Shown one piece after another: positions 31,361 to 41,225 of a stretch of DNA of 64,000 bases. Position 1 is the stretch's first letter, and every line of letters starts with the position of its first letter. Made by a program: the position numbers and the translations under genes. The stretch is from Bradyrhizobium sp. cir1. Lineage in GTDB: Bacteria; Pseudomonadota; Alphaproteobacteria; Rhizobiales; Xanthobacteraceae. The notes beneath the pieces are model-generated. The model did no database searches, had not been told where the DNA came from, and worked only from the letters and a program-made list of their open reading frames with translations. The stretch covers positions 1 through 64,000 of the forward strand of contig NZ_JACIHE010000007.1 in NCBI RefSeq assembly GCF_014198245.1, read 5' to 3'.

Positions 31361-31936
31361 TCATACCCGCGTAAGCTTAACGAACCCTCCTTCGGCTAAT
31401 TCGGCTTTGTAGGCCCGTCCGTTAAGCTGGATTGTTGTCGGGTTATTTTCGGTCGGCATGAAACCCTCTTCGCGCAGCTTGTCCATCAGGGCAGGTGTGG
31501 CCCATTGCTGTGGTAGCGGCGTTCCGAAGCGCCGGTGCTCCGTCCAGAAAGCTCCGAATTCCGGTAGCCCCGCCCGGCCGGCCCCAACCACTTGGTCCTC
31601 CGCAGGGTTATGAAAAAGAAGAACGCGATTGGACCCATCCAAACCGGCCGTGTAGCGGTGACCTCGGATTTCATAGGTCATCGTCGGCTGGTCCGAGTCC
31701 GGCAAGAGACCTTGGTGGAACAGCCTCTCGACCATGAAGTCAGGGGCGATTTGCGAACCGTGTGAGAATCTCTGGGGAGCGGCGAATGAGACATTTACCG
31801 CTTCCTCAGGTGCGGCGGATGATGATGGTCCCGCTTCATTCATGATCTGACTGAACAAATCATGATCTTCTTGTGTCCAGACGTGCGCCGTTGGTGATTC
31901 CGGTGAACGGGCATTGTCGATCGGGTTCGGATCCAT
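31361..31936 (-). CDS. candidate type III effector with two repeat modules
   Basis: 191 aa from ATG 31936 (MDPNPIDNARSPESPTAHV), preceded by AAAGGAGAGC. A tts box lies ~125 bp upstream. The core carries a ~65-residue module (VSFAAPQRFSHGSQIAPDFM, GLLPD, YEIRGHRYTAGL, VLLFHNP) that recurs three times in the large protein at 54.8-57.0 kb, and a second degenerate copy follows here (WATPALMDKLREEGFMP, IQLNGRAYKAEL). The N-terminus is polar and Pro/Ser-rich, as in secreted effectors, with no signal peptide. Host target unknown. I do not recognise a named Nop family with confidence. Confidence 0.75.
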   Translation of the reverse strand: MDPNPIDNARSPESPTAHVWTQEDHDLFSQIMNEAGPSSSAAPEEAVNVSFAAPQRFSHGSQIAPDFMVERLFHQGLLPDSDQPTMTYEIRGHRYTAGLDGSNRVLLFHNPAEDQVVGAGRAGLPEFGAFWTEHRRFGTPLPQQWATPALMDKLREEGFMPTENNPTTIQLNGRAYKAELAEGGFVKLTRV

Positions 31937-32060
31937 AAAGCTCTCCTTTCTATTATAAGAACAAAGGCCTCTTGAAGATCTCCCCATGGAGTGAGCTGAA
32001 GTTCGTCACGAATTTAGACATTGGCGGCTTCGTCATCGAGAGGCCAAGTTTGAGTGTTAA
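31937..32060. other. leader of the small effector candidate
   Basis: The stretch between the tts box and the ATG, unusually long compared with the 44-75 bp in the other tts-box genes of this window. Confidence 0.4.
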
Positions 32061-32087
32061 AGAGGCTGGCTTTCGAGAAGCTGACAA
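32061..32087 (-). promoter_or_regulatory. tts box (TtsI binding site)
   Basis: The minus strand reads GTCAGCTTCTCGAAAGCC, matching the rhizobial tts-box core GTCAGCTT-TCGAAAGCT except for the last base. It points toward the small effector candidate starting at 31936. Confidence 0.85.
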
Positions 32088-33421
32088 AGGTCGAAGAAGG
32101 GAGACAAACCCGCGGCCGCATCTGCCACGCCTGATGCGATCATCTTCGAGCCAAATCTCGTTCCGCCTGACCTCCCAGTCGGCGCGCAGGTCTGCGTCGT
32201 GCATCGCATTCACCTGGCGGTGAAGCTGGTTAGGAGGTCCAGGCGACGCGGACCGCGGCCAGATCAGCCTTGCATCGAACGTGTGCATTTCGATTTCTGC
32301 TCGCGACCAGTCGTTCTGACTTACACTTTGAGCCTATGCTCCATAGCCGCGCCCGCGCGAGAACAGACGAGAGCGCGACCTACGTGAGAGTCCGGCAACC
32401 GCGAACTGTTCATCTAAATAGATGAAGAACGAAGTCGCTCAGACGCAAAGCAGCCGAGACGATCATTCAGGTGCGGCGGTGCCGGTGGTCCCGGGACTGC
32501 GGATGGCACTGCATGTAATGGGACTTCGCGACGCCCCCAGTGCCTCTGATCCTGCGCGCCATCATGGAACCTCGGGCCGACAGCCGGAGCTACATCGGTC
32601 GAGCGGAATGCTACATCCACAGGTGAGCCAATACGAACGGCCCAATTTGTCCTGGCTGCTATTGACGCTCTGCGTCATGCAGATGGCGCTCGTGTCAGGG
32701 CGCGCTTAGAGGAAGCGGACATTTCAGCGGCGACTTCGACACCGCGCGCACGAATTACGACGATTTTCCTTATTCAGGACGCCGCGCCTTGTCCCCGTCC
32801 CGGGGACGCCCTCGCGCCGGAGATAGCTGAGATGCACGGCGAGCGGCGCCGAACGCACGGATGACGGACGGTCTGGGTCTTGATTGTCTCCAGATGCGAG
32901 CGGCCCCTGAGCAGACGGGTCGCCCGCTCGCTGGCGACCCGGCCGTGGCCGTAGGTGGAGCACCGATAAGTGGTGATCAGGCGCGAGAAACCGCCGCAGG
33001 CGCGCTGAGCGGCGGCAAGCGCCTTGGCGATGAAGGGCCTAGCCCATTGGCTCCTTAGGGAGCGGACGCAACCTGGCCGAGGCGGAATGGCTCGAGTCGT
33101 CGTCAGTTGTGTGCGACGCCCGTCAATTTTGTCGCACACTCGCCACAGCAGCGCAAAAGTCTGCAGCCCCCTGACGAATGCAGCAGGTTCGCATATTTGT
33201 CTTTGCCGCCCAGGCCAGCGATCAGATCAAGGGCTAAATGGTGGCGGAGAGGCCGGCATTTTTATTGCAGACGTTACGGTGAGCTTCGTCGTGACACGCT
33301 TCAGCCTACATATTGCCTGGCGAAATGGCCGTGAGGGACGGGAACGGGCAGTGCAATGCAACAGTGCGACCTACCTGGCCAAAATGTTTGGGCAGGGATC
33401 GCGCTTCAGATTAGGTCGAGG
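32088..33421. other. decayed DNA upstream of MFS gene
   Basis: About 1.3 kb. It contains copy B of the dispersed repeat (32437-32640) and several chance frames; a minus-strand stretch at ~32.85-33.1 kb (CGGFSRLITTYRCSTYGHGR) has coding flavour but no recognisable family. Confidence 0.3.
32437..32640. repeat. imperfect dispersed repeat, copy B
   Basis: Same orientation as the copy at 30966-31135. Begins with the identical CTCAGACGCAAAGCAGCC block and contains the shared GACAGCCGGAGCTACATC and the end CACAGGTGAGCCAATACG. The two copies bracket the small effector candidate and its tts box. Confidence 0.6.
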
Positions 33422-34768
33422 ATGTCGAGGCAATCTACTCGAGAGAGGCCGGAGCCGGTCCTCGATCCCGCAGACGAACGCTTGACGAGCCGCGCCGTGT
33501 TGGGCGCAACCATCGGCAATATTCTCGAATTCTACGACTTCGGGACCTACATCTTTTTCGCGATACAGATCGGCCAAGCGTTCTTCCCGGCAACCGACTC
33601 GTTCGCTAGCCTCATGCTGGCACTCGCAACCTTCGGCGCAGGTTTTGTGACCAGACCGATCGGGGCCATCGTACTCGGCTCGTATTCGGATCGGGCCGGC
33701 CGGCGGCCCGCGATGACCGTCAGCTTTACCATGATGAGTGCCGCGGTCCTATTGTTAGCTATCACGCCATCGTATGAGACAATAGGACTTGCCGCTCCGT
33801 CACTGGTCGTCTTCGCACGGTTGCTGCAAGGCTTTGCTCTCGGAGGTGAAGTGGGGCCCACGACCGCCTACTTGATGGAAGCAGCCCCCGCTGACGCGCG
33901 CGGTCTTGCTGTCTCCTTTCAGCCCGCGAGCCAACAGATAGCTGCGACGGCCGGAGCGTTGGTTGGAGAAATACTCTCGCTCACCATGACAAGCGAAGCG
34001 CTCAATGCGTACGGATGGCGGATCGCGCTGTTGCTCGGCGCCGCTACGTTGCCGTTTGGACTTTGGTTGCGAAGCGTCTTACCCGAAACGTTGCACCGGC
34101 CCGAGGCGCACGTTCTGGTCACCCAGCCGGGAGGGCAAGCGCATTCCAATCGCCGCATCATGAGCTTGGGATTTGTCATTTTGGCCAGCTGCACGATCAC
34201 GACTTATGTAACGGGATATATGACCACCTACGCGATGAACACCCTCCACGTTTCCGCGCCGCTCGCCTTTGGTACCACGCTCATCAGCAATGCGGTCGGA
34301 ATTGCTGCAGCACTGCTGGGCGGCCTGCTCGCCGACCGCGCAGGCCGTCGTCGCATCATGATATGGCCGCAGGTCACTGCATTGCTGATGACCTATCCGG
34401 TATTCTTGTGGATTGCAGAGAGCCGCAGTGCCTTCGCACTTCTAGGAGGTCTCGGCGCCCTCACCCTGATCGGAACGATTCCGTATAGCGCCTTCTACGT
34501 GAGCATGGCCGAAGGTTTGCCCAGGAACATTCGTGGTGGCGCCCTCGCGACGATTTACGCTTTTGCGATAGCGATTTTCGGAGGCACAGCTCAACCGATC
34601 GTCACCTGGCTCATCCACCTTACCGGGAGTGCACTCGTGCCCGCCTGGTACATGCTTTTCGCTAGCGCGGCCGGGCTCTTTGCCATGCTCATGATGCCGG
34701 AGACGGCGCCACTCAATTTCACACCCAACCATAAACGAAACGTCGTCACGCCACGACGGCTACCCTAG
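33422..34768 (+). CDS. MFS transporter, metabolite:H+ symporter type
   Basis: 448 aa from ATG 33422 (MSRQSTRERPEPVLDPADER). Twelve membrane helices can be traced. GNILEFYDFGTYIFFA at the start of helix 1, SYSDRAGRRPAMTVS in the 2-3 loop (the MFS motif) and RLLQGFALGGEVGPTTAYLM in helix 4 are signatures of the MHS family (ProP, KgtP, ShiA relatives). These import organic acids, betaines or shikimate with protons. No adjacent metabolic gene tells the substrate. Inner membrane. Confidence 0.9.
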   Translation: MSRQSTRERPEPVLDPADERLTSRAVLGATIGNILEFYDFGTYIFFAIQIGQAFFPATDSFASLMLALATFGAGFVTRPIGAIVLGSYSDRAGRRPAMTVSFTMMSAAVLLLAITPSYETIGLAAPSLVVFARLLQGFALGGEVGPTTAYLMEAAPADARGLAVSFQPASQQIAATAGALVGEILSLTMTSEALNAYGWRIALLLGAATLPFGLWLRSVLPETLHRPEAHVLVTQPGGQAHSNRRIMSLGFVILASCTITTYVTGYMTTYAMNTLHVSAPLAFGTTLISNAVGIAAALLGGLLADRAGRRRIMIWPQVTALLMTYPVFLWIAESRSAFALLGGLGALTLIGTIPYSAFYVSMAEGLPRNIRGGALATIYAFAIAIFGGTAQPIVTWLIHLTGSALVPAWYMLFASAAGLFAMLMMPETAPLNFTPNHKRNVVTPRRLP

Positions 34769-34868
34769 GCATAGCGGGAACAATGGACATCCATGGCGTC
34801 CGAAATGCGAACCATTGAATCGAAGGGCGCTATGGGCGTGGCAGGGAAAAGCAATAGAAATTCGACAG

Positions 34869-34917
34869 TTTTAGATCGAGCTGTGGCTCGCATCGGAACA
34901 CAGCGTCGGATCTAAAA
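34869..34917. terminator. inverted repeat after the MFS gene
   Basis: TTTTAGATC (34869-34877) and GATCTAAAA (34909-34917) are perfect 9-bp arms separated by 31 bp, followed by CGACTTTTTCCG. The AT-rich arms make a weak stem; it may be a terminator remnant or the ends of a tiny inserted element. Confidence 0.35.
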
Positions 34918-35143
34918 CGACTTTTTCCGTTTACCCAACCTACGCCGATGCGGCGGCTGCGCGCGGCGGTAGTCACAGACTGGCTGAAAGTGAGCAATCG
35001 CTTTGATCATCTTAAGAGAATTGAGATGGCGCCGCTTGCACCATCTGCCAGTTTAACCGTACGCCATGAGGACGCGGCCGCTGTCGGAGCAAGCGGCCGC
35101 ACGAGGCTCAATCCTCGTTCTCTGCTTGACTTGTTTTCGGTCC

Positions 35144-35350
35144 TCAGTGTCGCACGCACGAGGGATCGGTCAAACAAAAGAACAGGTCGCAGATACCATC
35201 CAACGGGTCGTCCGCGCACTGAGGATATGATGTATCGGCTACCTCCACCCTGCCGGCAACCGGTTGCGCGGCAACTTTTGCAGCAAAAGGAGGCACCGCC
35301 GCAGTTGCAAGCGCGAGGGCGCTCGCCGTCACTAACACAGACTTTTTCAT
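35144..35350 (-). CDS. small secreted Cys-containing peptide, 68 aa
   Basis: Starts MKKSVLVTASALALATAAVP with a clear signal peptide, probable cleavage near KVAAQ. The mature ~40-residue peptide ends in a cluster of four cysteines (PQCADDPLDGICDLFFC, then DPSC), likely two disulphides. The ATG at 35350 follows AGGGAAGCG at some distance. Acidic rather than cationic. No family recognised. A periplasmic or exported peptide of unknown role. Confidence 0.6.
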   Translation of the reverse strand: MKKSVLVTASALALATAAVPPFAAKVAAQPVAGRVEVADTSYPQCADDPLDGICDLFFCLTDPSCVRH

Positions 35351-36190
35351 CCGAGAAATCGCTTCCCTAGGTTGGCCCCAACCGTCCTCGGGTCTATATG
35401 ACGACGCTGTAAGCGGTAAAATTGATTTTCTTGATCAGATCTATCTAGGGAATGGATAAGTCCGGACATCACCGTACGGCTCAATGTTAGCCCGCTCGGA
35501 ACCTGCAATCTGCTTCATGATCGAACGCTGCACGAGCCGCGGAGTGGTCGATGCATGTCTGGGAGCACTCGAGTACAGCGTTTTCTTGAATCCGGCTTGT
35601 ATCGTCCGAGCAACGCGACAGTCGGTTTGCATGGTCCCGCACATGCGCCTCCCGAACGCGCCTGCGTCACACTTGGGCGCGCGATGTTCATCAGCGAGTG
35701 AGAAGACCGCGAAGATCGCTTACCCATTGTCTTGTTCGCCTGGGCTGCAGAGACGCTCAAGGAAGAACGACGAGCCCCAGCATCTTTGGGGGCAGGGAGG
35801 CTTGATGCTGGGACCGTGGTAGCCTTATGCAAAAGTAGCAAACAGGCGGCGTTGTTGTGCACCGCCCGGCTTGATTCGTCAAAGCGGCCATGATGCTCAG
35901 CTCCCGTGCCACCGAACCATCCGTGATCCGTTGAAGCTCCGCCGAGGGTTTGCGCGCCCAGTTTGCCGCGGGCAAACAGGCGAAAGCACCGTTACATCCG
36001 GGCGGATTGCCGCCAGCATCAGGTACATGTTTTCCATCTGCAATACTCAGCGGCCTAACTTCTCGCATGGGTGCCGATGTTCGCCACATGCCTTTTGTAA
36101 GATGGGCTCGGCGCTGCTCAGGCAATCCGCCGCGCCGGTCTGGAGGCATGAACGCTGCCACCGAACGGCTCACCGCCGCAAGGCAACCCA
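35351..36190. other. no convincing gene
   Basis: About 840 bp. A GGTTGG-CC-CCAACC palindrome sits ~25 bp upstream of the small peptide gene and might be an operator. The remaining open frames overlap on both strands and have no recognisable product. Confidence 0.3.
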
Positions 36191-38437
36191 CTAGATCCCC
36201 AGTCGAGCCATCTGCGCTGAAACGTGCTCCGGATCGGGAAGCCGCTGCCACGGCTGGCCAGCGGCGATGCTCAACAAGGACCTACAGAACGCAGGAGTGA
36301 GCTTGCCGCGGTGGATCACGACATTCTTGTGACCCTCGGCGGCTCGAGCATTCTGCCAATGCTGATTGTATCCGCGCTGTTCGTCGGACTTCGCGTGGCA
36401 GGCGGCGAATTCGCCATCGCTAAGCGTTGCCAATTGCCAGGCATGAACCGGCCGCTCGGTATGGATGTGCACCCACATCGGCCTTGGCGGCGCGCCGCTG
36501 CGCAGCGCCTTGGGCTGCAGCTTGATCTCGAATAGCTTCCCTGGCTCTCCCTTCAAGGCGCGCGGCGGATCCACTGACTCCAGTTCCCCCGTCGCGCGCA
36601 ACTGTTCGAGGTACTTTTGCGATGGAAACGGGTAGGTCTTCATGCAATCGCTCGTGATCGCTGCCTTCTGCGCTTTCAATGATTTTGCCTGTCCCTGCAG
36701 CTCGGACAATATCCCGTTGAGCCGGACTATTTTGTCGTGCACTTCGGGAACTTGCGAAGGCGTGAGCAGGCCACGTCGGCGAGGCTCCTGCAGCGCGATT
36801 ACACAGGCATCAATTTCGTCGGCCTGCGTCTGCAAGCGCGTAATAACCCGATCCAAGACGTGTTCGGCGTCCTCGGGCTTCATCTGGCGCGCCTGCGAGA
36901 CCGCCCTCTGCTGAGCCGGCAGATCGAACTGCAGCAGCTTATCCAATCGCTCAAGTAATCCCGCCAGGGCTTCCTTGGACGGCGGCGCCTGCCACATCTG
37001 GAGGTGCTCGGTTGCAGCGGATGAGGCACGTGCTTCCTCCGTGGTGGCGAGCTTCTTGGTACCGAGATCTGAACGCACGATAACCTTGCGCGTCGGAGCC
37101 GTAGCGGTATCGGGCCTCGCGACTTGCGGCTCGGATGAGCTGGCCGTTGAACTCCCCTCGCCTGCAGCCGCTGCGCGCCTTCCTTTTGCTTTTCCTTTTC
37201 CTTTTCTGCGACCTGAATTGCCGTGGCTCACCCCGGCAGTATTTTCCGGCAGCTCAGCCCAAGCCGGCGGTTCAATCGTGGCTGGCGTAGTTGGCTGCAA
37301 TGCCAGCAGCCGCATGACCTCGTTTGCGGTCACCCACGCCCCTTCCACGATCTCGTCCAGCAACTGCAGGGGAACTTCAGCTCCCGTTCCGACCTGCCTC
37401 AGGCTGGTAACGATGCCGCTCAGCCCGGATGCAAATTCCGAAAGCCGCTCCATGACTCCTTCCAGAACGGAGCGATGCTCCGCGTCGAGCACTGCTCCAT
37501 TGCGGTTCAGAACGGCGTCGGACGTGGAGACGAATGCCGGAAAAACATCCCCGATGAAAGTCCCGAGCAGACGCACCCGCCCGGTCTCGTCCATCAGGGC
37601 ATCGCGCACGTCTGGGTCGAGCGTGCTTGCTCGCGAGTCAATCAAGAGCTCCGCGAGAGCAATCCGCGCTTGCAGATACATGCACTTCGTATTGAGAGCC
37701 CAGCCGGTATGCAGTCTTAGTGCGGCCTCTTCGGCCTTGCGCATCTCGGGCGTGCTGCTTGGCAAGTTGGCAGTAGCCGCACAGACAGACTGTATCCGCT
37801 CGAAGCGCAACACCTTCTTTCCCCACCAATCCATGCAGGCTGCATAGTGGTTCGCCACGCTTTTAAACGCGCCGCTCACCTGGGCGGGCGTACCGGTGCT
37901 TTTGATCCTCTCGAGCCAGCCTAATGCTTCCTTTCTTTTCTTCTCCAGCTCGTAGACAATCTTGGTGGCCACTATGTTACATTCATCGGCTGCGTCCACC
38001 GTGTCATCGCGGAGCCGGCGAGCCCGATCGTCGGGCAGAATGCGACGCGCCAAGTTGGCAGGCAGATCCGCGTAGTACTCCAGAACAGTTGAGCCTGCTT
38101 TAACGACTTGATCGATCAGCTCTTGCGCCTCTTCCAAGTTCTGGGCGCGCGTGGCCGCTCGGCGGCTGGTTTCAAGCTCCTCAAGCAGGCTGGTCATTTT
38201 TTGCCTTGCTGCCTTGATCTCGTCCCGCGTTGGCGGCGCCCCATCCGACGTTGGGTTGCCAAGCGCCGCGGTTCTGTCTTGAGGCCCAGAGCGCATCCGC
38301 TCCATCACGGCATCGAAGGATTGATTGCGTCCTCCCGGTAAAGGCCTGGGCTCCAGGCTCGAACGGCTTACGTCCCCGGTGCTGTCGCCTCCTGCGGCCC
38401 ACCCCTCCGATGTGCCAGCTCGGCCAATCCCCGTCAT
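36191..38437 (-). CDS. large candidate type III effector, ~748 aa
   Basis: The ATG at 38437 (MTGIGRAGTSEGWAAGGDS) has a GGAG ribosome-binding site; a tts box lies ~50 bp upstream, so the longer frame to 38551 is rejected. Order: Ser/Gly-rich N-terminus (~1-60), a long helical region (~80-430) with coiled-coil character, a basic linker KGKGKAKGRR that could act as a nuclear localisation signal, a Ser/Thr/Pro-rich stretch, a second helical region and a compact C-terminal domain (PMWVHIHTERPVHAWQL, KNVVIHRGKLTPAF). No signal peptide or membrane segment. I cannot assign it to a named Nop or Xop family. TtsI control is the main support for its being an effector. Confidence 0.7.
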   Translation of the reverse strand: MTGIGRAGTSEGWAAGGDSTGDVSRSSLEPRPLPGGRNQSFDAVMERMRSGPQDRTAALGNPTSDGAPPTRDEIKAARQKMTSLLEELETSRRAATRAQNLEEAQELIDQVVKAGSTVLEYYADLPANLARRILPDDRARRLRDDTVDAADECNIVATKIVYELEKKRKEALGWLERIKSTGTPAQVSGAFKSVANHYAACMDWWGKKVLRFERIQSVCAATANLPSSTPEMRKAEEAALRLHTGWALNTKCMYLQARIALAELLIDSRASTLDPDVRDALMDETGRVRLLGTFIGDVFPAFVSTSDAVLNRNGAVLDAEHRSVLEGVMERLSEFASGLSGIVTSLRQVGTGAEVPLQLLDEIVEGAWVTANEVMRLLALQPTTPATIEPPAWAELPENTAGVSHGNSGRRKGKGKAKGRRAAAAGEGSSTASSSEPQVARPDTATAPTRKVIVRSDLGTKKLATTEEARASSAATEHLQMWQAPPSKEALAGLLERLDKLLQFDLPAQQRAVSQARQMKPEDAEHVLDRVITRLQTQADEIDACVIALQEPRRRGLLTPSQVPEVHDKIVRLNGILSELQGQAKSLKAQKAAITSDCMKTYPFPSQKYLEQLRATGELESVDPPRALKGEPGKLFEIKLQPKALRSGAPPRPMWVHIHTERPVHAWQLATLSDGEFAACHAKSDEQRGYNQHWQNARAAEGHKNVVIHRGKLTPAFCRSLLSIAAGQPWQRLPDPEHVSAQMARLGI

Positions 38438-38484
38438 GCTTCGTCTCCGATAAAAGTCGCGAATGTGCAGCCCGTCTGGATAGA

Positions 38485-38510
38485 CCGCGTGCCTGACGAC
38501 TAGCTGACCA
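38485..38510 (-). promoter_or_regulatory. tts box of the large effector candidate
   Basis: The minus strand reads GGTCAGCTAGTCGTCAGGC. The left half and TCG are kept with exact spacing; the right half has TCAGGC for AAAGCT. About 70 bp from the TCAG to the ATG, the same distance as at 58.6 kb. Confidence 0.65.
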
Positions 38511-39023
38511 AAAGCGTTCTTGCGGATGCACAAGAAAGCCGATGTCACCAAGTTTCATTTCCGTCGGAGCTCCAATGTTGCTGAAGAGAGCGATGCGGGT
38601 AACTGCGTCGGTGTAAGCAGCCGAGACGTGACCGCGGCTGAGGTGCCCTGGCCTCGACGCGATCCGGTACGAGTCTTGCCCGTCTGCCGATGGCTCCGTC
38701 CACGCCGACCGAGTCAAGTCGTCCCCAAACGTTAGTAGGTAGCCGAGAGAACACTCGCGGCCTAATCGGCGACTTATGGTCAAGCAGCAATGGCCAGCTT
38801 ATGATTGGCAGGCCTACGCTCGCCACACGCGTCCCTGCTAACGGTAAGGGGACTTTGTCATAAGAGCTTAACAATCTAACGGCCGTACACCGATGACGAG
38901 ATGCTGAAGGTCGATCAGCATCGATATTTTTCCTCGTCCGAACCGGCTGAATCGACCTTCCGCAGATCCTCAGCCTGCATTTCGCAAATGTGCGGCGCCC
39001 ATCCGGGCCCGGTGAGATCACCT
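38511..39023. other. no gene seen
   Basis: About 510 bp between the tts box and the small transporter gene. No convincing frame or regulatory motif besides the tts box. Confidence 0.3.
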
Positions 39024-39377
39024 TCATAGAAATATGGCAGCGAGCGCACCAAACCCACCGAGAATCAGCCCAATCAGCGAACCGGCTGTCGGCACGTCTC
39101 TAAAGAGCAGAACGGCGAGTATCGGTTCCACGACTAGGATCGCTCCCACCGATATCGCGACAATGATCCAGATATTCTTCAGATACATGTAGCCCAGCGC
39201 GTATCCGAAAACGAGGAGGATGCCACCCAAGCTCACCAGGAGAAACATCGGCCAAAGCATCGCCAGATCGCCACCGGCCTTTCCGAATTGCCTTGAGGCA
39301 ATCAACTCGGCGAATATCGAAAGAGCTTCTCCAAGGAAAATCGCTGCCACAGCTACAATTTTCAACACCAAGGTCAT
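39024..39377 (-). CDS. small EamA/SMR-type membrane transporter, 117 aa
   Basis: Four predicted membrane helices in 117 aa, starting MTLVLKIVAVAAIFLGEALS; the last two (IWIIVAISVGAILVVEPILA, GLILGGFGALAAIF) with LLFRDVPTAGSLIG between them resemble the half-size EamA or small multidrug-resistance fold. Such proteins act as dimers to export small molecules. The ATG follows AGAGGCCA. It is in the same direction as the P450/PanC-like genes upstream and might export their product (inference). Confidence 0.7.
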   Translation of the reverse strand: MTLVLKIVAVAAIFLGEALSIFAELIASRQFGKAGGDLAMLWPMFLLVSLGGILLVFGYALGYMYLKNIWIIVAISVGAILVVEPILAVLLFRDVPTAGSLIGLILGGFGALAAIFL

Positions 39378-39657
39378 TGGCCTCTATTGTTTCAGCTATT
39401 CGAGGTGGCCCGGAGACCTGCATCGGAGTAGCCGTTGAGGTTCAATTGGCAGGCCAAGCGCTTGCGCGTCGAGACGCGCGCCTCACCTATCGCTTCTCGC
39501 AGGCCCTTCCAAGCGTCTGCCGGGCCGGTAATTAGCTTCCGACATGCAGCATTGTTTCCCGTCGATCACCCCAGCTGCGCTGCTTGTAGAAATCAAAGAT
39601 GGTTCAGGACAAGCCCGCTCCGTCGCCTGCCGTCTGCGTGAGCAGAGTAATTTGGGC

Positions 39658-40905
39658 CTAGGCTGCAATCCGCACGGGGAGAGCGGAATAGCCGTGCACG
39701 AAGTTAGACGCAATCCGCTCGGGTTCGCCGACGACCTCGAACCACAATTCCGCATCCAAAATCTCCTCCCAGAGGACCCTCAGCTGCAGCTCCGCAAGAT
39801 GTCGACCAAGACAGCGATGGATGCCGAATCCGAACGAGAGATGCTGCCTCACATTCTTGCGATCGATCACGAAATTGTTGGCGTTCTCAACGATCTCTTC
39901 GTCCCTGTTACCGGAGATGTACCACATGACGACCTTGTCGCCTTTCCTGATCTGTTTTCCGCCTACGATGCTGTCGATCGCGGCGGTACGGCGCATATGT
40001 GCGATTGGCGTCTGGTACCGAATAATCTCGGACACGGCGCTTGAGATCAGCTTGGGTTCGTCAATTAGCTTTCGCAGCTCGGAGGGGTACTGACTCATGA
40101 ACAGGAGGCCGCCGGTGATTGAGTTGCGCGTGGTGTCATTTCCCCCAACGATCAGCAGAATCAGATTTCCGAGAAACTCGCTCGGCTCCATCTGCCGTGT
40201 GGCGGGCGAATGCGCCATCAGGGAAATCAGGTCGAGGCGTGGCTCGGCATTGATGCGCTCGTTCCAAAGCCGGGTGAAATAGTCCAGGCACTCGGACAAG
40301 ATGGTGCTTCGCTTGTCCCAGCTGTCGATTGCATGGTCTGCTTTCGGAGCTGTAACAGCGACGTCTGACCAATAGGTCAGCAGGCGCCGATCCTCAAATG
40401 GAAAGTCGAACAGCGTGGCGAGCATTTGCGTCGTCAACTCTATGGAGACCATGTCCACCCAGTTGAAGGCCTCATTGCGCGGCAAGCCCGCGAGAATCGC
40501 CCTGACCCGAGACCGGATCAAGTTTTCGAGCTTCGTCAAGCTTTCCGGTCCGACGATCGGGCTGACGGTATTGCGCTGCTCGGCGTGCTTGGGAGGCCCC
40601 ATCTTGATGAAACTCGGGGTCCAGTGCTCGCCAGGCACGTCGACAATAGTGACACCTTCTTCTGACGAGAACGCTTTGTGGTTTGTGTCTACGGCTACGA
40701 TATCCCGGTATTTCGTTACGGACCAATATGGACCATGAGCGCTGTCTTGACAGTAGTGAACGGGATCTTCCTTTCGCAACCGCTCAAAGCAAGCCCACAT
40801 GCTGTCGTCTTGAAAGCGCTTGCCCTCGCTTACATCCAGCTTGCTCAGCGGGATAACACACGAAGCCTCAGCCCTATAATCTTCCGATCGCCTTGTCATG
40901 ATCAT
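39658..40905 (-). CDS. cytochrome P450
   Basis: 415 aa, soluble bacterial class. The haem-binding loop FGFGIHRCLG gives Cys365 as haem ligand. The I-helix oxygen-activating motif is GGNDTTRN; the K-helix ExxR is EIIR; the conserved MGPPKHAEQRNTVSP follows the C-helix region. All functional motifs are intact. No ferredoxin or reductase gene is adjacent, so electrons must come from elsewhere. Substrate unknown; it lies 320 bp downstream of a PanC-like ligase, suggesting a small biosynthetic or modification locus. It is not one of the gibberellin-operon set by context. Confidence 0.92.
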   Translation of the reverse strand: MIMTRRSEDYRAEASCVIPLSKLDVSEGKRFQDDSMWACFERLRKEDPVHYCQDSAHGPYWSVTKYRDIVAVDTNHKAFSSEEGVTIVDVPGEHWTPSFIKMGPPKHAEQRNTVSPIVGPESLTKLENLIRSRVRAILAGLPRNEAFNWVDMVSIELTTQMLATLFDFPFEDRRLLTYWSDVAVTAPKADHAIDSWDKRSTILSECLDYFTRLWNERINAEPRLDLISLMAHSPATRQMEPSEFLGNLILLIVGGNDTTRNSITGGLLFMSQYPSELRKLIDEPKLISSAVSEIIRYQTPIAHMRRTAAIDSIVGGKQIRKGDKVVMWYISGNRDEEIVENANNFVIDRKNVRQHLSFGFGIHRCLGRHLAELQLRVLWEEILDAELWFEVVGEPERIASNFVHGYSALPVRIAA

Positions 40906-41225
40906 CTCTGCAGATTCTGCTCTCGAGAGTTTACGGTGTGGCGCGATTCATCGCTTCGAGCCGCCGCAGCGCTTGGCTGCGACGGGCCGCTCGACCAGGC
41001 TACCTCACAGTGCAGCTAGCCTCGCCCTACCATGTCGGGCAGTAAGGATCGCATTAACTTTCCAAGTCGATCTACTCAATGGATCAGTGAGAGCCCTCAG
41101 CGCTGGTTAATGGCTACGCGCTGGAGGCAACATCAAGCCGAGTACGCCTTCATAAGGCGACCCTCGCCTTGAGATACGGCCGGAGCGGATAGCTTTCTCA
41201 AGGTCATGGATGAATAATCGTCTGG
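40906..41225. other. spacer upstream of the P450 gene, nothing seen
   Basis: About 320 bp, long enough to hold a promoter. No -24/-12, tts or nod motif found. Confidence 0.35.
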
